A stretch of DNA of 64,000 nucleotides from Ulota crispa (taxonomy: Eukaryota; Streptophyta; Bryopsida; Orthotrichales; Orthotrichaceae). The position numbers and the translations under genes are program-made. Of this stretch, positions 60,950 to 64,000 are shown one piece after another. Every line of letters starts with the position of its first letter. Position 1 is the first letter of the stretch. The stretch spans positions 12,214,001 through 12,278,000 of the forward strand of contig OY987243.1 in NCBI GenBank assembly GCA_963920765.1, read 5' to 3'. A model generated the notes under the pieces. The model made no database searches and was not told the DNA's origin. It saw nothing but the letters and a program-made list of their open reading frames with translations.

Positions 60950-63470
60950 TCACGCTCTCTACGATGTCTTGATAGAGATATCTCTATCATGTAGATACTT
61001 GTTATTTATTTATGTTTGTGTTGATTTCAATAAATCAACAATTGTGGCAAAAATGGTGGTTGTGGTGAGGACCACGATTTATTGACAGCGCAGCGGTTAT
61101 AGATTCTAGTGCACTGTGCCGTTTTGTCACATGCACAGCTCAGGGGAGATAGGTAGCGGGTTGGCTGGACCAATTTCCTACCTCACTAGCTGCCAAGCCG
61201 TGAGCTGCCATCACTGCTCACCGAGTTTGATGAGATTCGAACCTCAATTGGCGGGCGGCCATAGACGACCGCTTCTCCAGCCAACCAAGTCCACGACTTG
61301 GCGGCTGAAGACAAGCGTTTGACGCTATTATATGCTCGCAAGGGCACGTGATCACTTTATGATGGTGTTTATTTTGTAATTTAATCATTTTCATATGTTT
61401 ATCTAGATGTTTTGGAAGGCTCATATATTTTGCCTTTGTTTGAATAAAAATATTAAGGGTTTAGAAGTCAATGAGAAAGGTGTGAAAGGAAAAAGAGTTT
61501 GGCATTTATAATGAGATTAGGATAGAGAAGGGCATGGGCTGATGTGTCCCACCTCCCTACCTTAGATAGGGTCAAAATTATGAAGGAAAAATCCCCTAGT
61601 TGTTGGAAGTTAGTGTATGAGTGTTGGTGGGGAAGAAGGGAAAAATCCCGGAATTTTTATGTGAGAGAATTTTTTGTGTATACATGATTTTGAATTGAAA
61701 TTTGAGGAGGTTGTTTTTTGTATGATTGTTTTTTCAAAATGAGTTTTCAAGTTTGATTTGGAATTGTGATGCAAAAGTTATGAGTGTTTGAATTTTGTAG
61801 TCAAAAAGCCAAACTATGAAGAAAGACTGAGTTTTTGACAAGCCATAACTTATGATTTGTATATCATTTTGCAACAAGATTTGAATGGAGTTTTTACCTT
61901 AGTCTCGGCTTTTTAGAAAATTCTTAAATTTAAGATTTGAAGTTTGGAGGAGAAAGTTATGAAGGTGTGAAGGATGGAGGTGTGAAGGATGAAGGTGGCT
62001 GCTTTTTTGTTATGAGACAGCCAAAACTTTGAAGAGTTACAATTTTCGGACAATATGAAATTTTTTTCTCAAAAATTTAAGTAGTAATATTTTGTTGTCA
62101 AAGCTTTTTGAATTGTTTTCAATCATTCCATTTGGAGTCTTATTGAAGAAGTTATAGTGTGTAAAAGCTAGGGTTTTGAGTGCTCTCTAAAAAATTGAGA
62201 CCTATACTTTGATTGACTAAAACTTATGGACAAAGTTTTATTTTGAATTGAAAATTTTATAGAATGTAGCCAGTAGTATTGTCTTTTCAAATTGATATCA
62301 CGTTTTTATAGATGATGTATAGAACAAAAGTTATAGAAGTTTATAGAGGCAATGTTTAGTTTGCAAGAAGGAAGAAGAGCCTCTACTTTGAACCCGTATA
62401 ACTTTTGGACAGTAGCTTAGATTGAATTGAAATATTAAAGAAGTATTAGAAAATTAGAAGAGCTTTTCAAATTACTATTACACTTAGCATTTGGATCCTT
62501 AAACCATCTGTGGCATTAGATAGAAGGTCGTAGCTTTTCTAGGACTTGTTATTTGTAATTTTCTCCATTATTTTTATTAAAATATGAAGACCTGAAGATA
62601 TGAAGACTTGAAGATCTAAAGATATGAAGATTTTAAGAGGAATGTTTTGGATTTATTTTTTATGTATGTGTGGGATGTGGCTTTGTTATTCTTAGTCGGT
62701 TTTGGAGGTTCGTTTATCAATTCATTTCTATTCTGTTTTATAAATCTTGTTGCGGATAGTTTGGGTTAAATCAAACTTAACCTCATTTATTATCGTGGTG
62801 ACAAAGTGGGATTGATCATCCACATGATCGAGACTTGCTCTATTCTCACAATCTGGAGTTTTGACCAGCATATCGTGAATTTAAATTTAGGATCCCATCA
62901 TACGGACGATAGCTCGTGTCTGCTATCCCAATCTACCCGTCTTGTATCCAGTGGGCTTTTATCCCTACTTTGTCTCTTATACCCCTAGAGCCAGCCACAG
63001 AATAAGCCAACGGAAGACTGAAGACTGAAAATCTGAAGAGTGAAAATCAAGATCGAAGAAAATTTTAGTCAGTAACGCACAAATCGCAACAAGACACCCT
63101 GCGTGTTCCCAAAGTGCGCTCCTCTCAACCTGACAATGGAGCAAAAGGTATTGGACACCTTGGGTATAGACGCACCAAATGATCTAGCGATGGAAAATGT
63201 GAATTGGGTGACGTGACCATTGGCCATAGTAGCTAATTCTAAACTAACCCTCTCTAATTAGGTTAGTGGGGACTTTAGGAGGGGATTCCAAGCCCATAGT
63301 AACTATCATTTAAACTAACTAAAAACTACTAAATCTCACTAAATCTCTCCTAATGATTTACCAAATGGAGTAGGGTAAATGGCGTATCGCTAACCATTTT
63401 GTCTAACCCAAATAAATTAACATAAATGGCTATTCCACTTATATTAATATAATCTCAATGCAAAGTAAAA
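60950..63470 (+). mobile_element. Retroelement-like module, copy 2
   Basis: Collinear with 2,719-4,720, including CACGTGATCACTTTATGATG near 61,344, repeated units with CATAACTT or TATAACTTTTGGAC, and the junction GTTCCCAAAGTGCGCTCCTC near 63,105. It makes up the 3' half of the insertion at 57,889-63,497. Non-coding. Confidence 0.55.
61232..61284 (-). promoter_or_regulatory. Possible tRNA-like A and B boxes
   Basis: On the minus strand TTGGCTGGAGAAGCGG (61,269-61,284) resembles a pol III A box. GGTTCGAATCTC (61,232-61,243) closely matches the B box, about 25 bp further on. The corresponding A-box area is kept in the copy near 2,860, but the B box is not. This may be a tRNA-derived SINE captured in the module, or chance. 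Confidence 0.3.
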
Positions 63471-63497
63471 CAAAAAATGAATTCAAGACTTTTGGTG

Positions 63498-64000
63498 CTG
63501 AATTTGGGACTCATAGTTGCATATACAAGATAATTGCCAAAACATTAGCAATACGCCTCAAACCCCTACTTTCCTCCCTAGTAAAATCCAATCAGATATG
63601 ATGCATCTCCGGAAGATGCATCATAGACAATGTAATATTGGCCCAGGAATGCTTAGGGAACGCAGAAAAAAGCAACCAAGATCTAATCCTCCTCCTACTT
63701 GACTTTGAAAAAGTCTTTGACAGGATAAGTTGGTCTTTCATGCAAGCAGTGCTCTCCAAGCTAGGGTTCAACGTAGAATTTTTGAAACTTGTGATGACCC
63801 TATACACACACGCCTTCTCATCAACGATGGTACACGTAGAACTAGGGGCTCCTTTCAACTAACGAGATAAGTCAGGCAAGGTTGTCTATTAGCTCTCTTT
63901 TTCTTTATCATAGTAGTTGACGCTCTAGGATATATGCTCCAACACCCAACCTATGGGATACGAGGATTACTTCTACCTAGAGGTTTAGAGCTCACAGACG
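63498..64000 (+). pseudogene. LINE reverse transcriptase, continuation to window end
   Basis: This continues the LINE after the insertion: YKIIAKTLAIRLKPLLSSLV, ISGRCIIDNVILAQE, then the first catalytic block LLLDFEKVFDRISWSFM (D of the F-x-K-A/V-F-D motif present) and VRQGCLLALFFFIIVVDALG. A TGA stands where NQI-W-CISGR would need Trp. The YADD box and 3' end lie beyond the window. Confidence 0.85.

Larger units (their letters stand above)
57889..63497. mobile_element. 5.6-kb insertion in LINE, unclassified retroelement fossil
   Basis: The LINE peptide reads ...LLGC before and IYKIIAK after this block, a join expected in L1 reverse transcriptases, so the block is an insertion. The borders are TATGAGT and ACTCATA (inverted), flanked by GCTGC and GTTGC, a 5-bp duplication with one mismatch. 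I see no pair of long terminal repeats and no clear polymerase. Parts are a 5' kilobase, a GC-rich tandem-repeat zone (58,790-59,800), then from about 60,950 the non-coding module shared with 2,719-4,720. A 5-bp duplication suits LTR-type integration, but the class is uncertain. It is a younger insertion than the LINE. Confidence 0.65.

Noticed and set aside
57889-63497. A pair of long terminal repeats bounding the insertion
   Set aside because: I compared the first and last few hundred bases by eye and saw no direct repeat. A formal self-alignment could change this.
57886-63510. TG...CA borders for the insertion in the LINE
   Set aside because: TG-CA ends can be drawn, but the flanks then give no target duplication. 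The TATGAGT/ACTCATA borders restore the expected LLGCIYK join and a 5-bp duplication.

Overview
The window looks like nuclear DNA of a streptophyte plant. It is AT-rich, with GT-AG introns and two intron-rich genes of plant type embedded in nested transposon debris. A moss, liverwort, fern or charophyte seems more likely than a flowering plant, but I cannot place it further. I see no bacterial, organellar, rRNA or CRISPR sequence and no convincing tRNA gene.

Layout: 1-8.3 kb is intergenic repeat debris. It holds hairpin MITEs, a nested Mutator-type MITE with a 9-bp target duplication, a hAT-type MITE carrying thirteen 22-bp repeats, and a 2-kb copy of a retroelement-like module. A GC-richer block at 8.4-9.3 kb precedes a complete 11-exon class II CPD photolyase gene (9.28-15.0 kb, + strand). 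From 15 to 30 kb there is no supported host gene. That stretch has three copies of a roughly 1.1-kb family with AACCCCT ends, CACTA-like MITEs, other small inverted-repeat elements and one decayed unidentified reading frame.

A second GC-richer block (29.8-30.4 kb) leads into a predicted 10-exon gene for a membrane-anchored, nucellin-like A1 aspartic protease (30.4-51.8 kb, + strand). Its exons join in frame to 514 residues with both catalytic DTGS motifs. Its introns, up to 7.1 kb, hold MITEs, a 0.9-kb giant inverted repeat and a decayed 1.6-kb Tc1-type transposon. One intron appears to be GC-AG.

From 53.4 kb to the window end lies a plant-type L1 LINE (zinc-knuckle ORF1, endonuclease, reverse transcriptase). 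A 5.6-kb unclassified retroelement-like insertion with a 5-bp target duplication splits it inside the reverse transcriptase. The 3' half of that insertion matches the 2-kb module at 2.7-4.7 kb.

The two host genes are not obviously functionally linked. One repairs UV-induced pyrimidine dimers; the other is a single-pass membrane protease.
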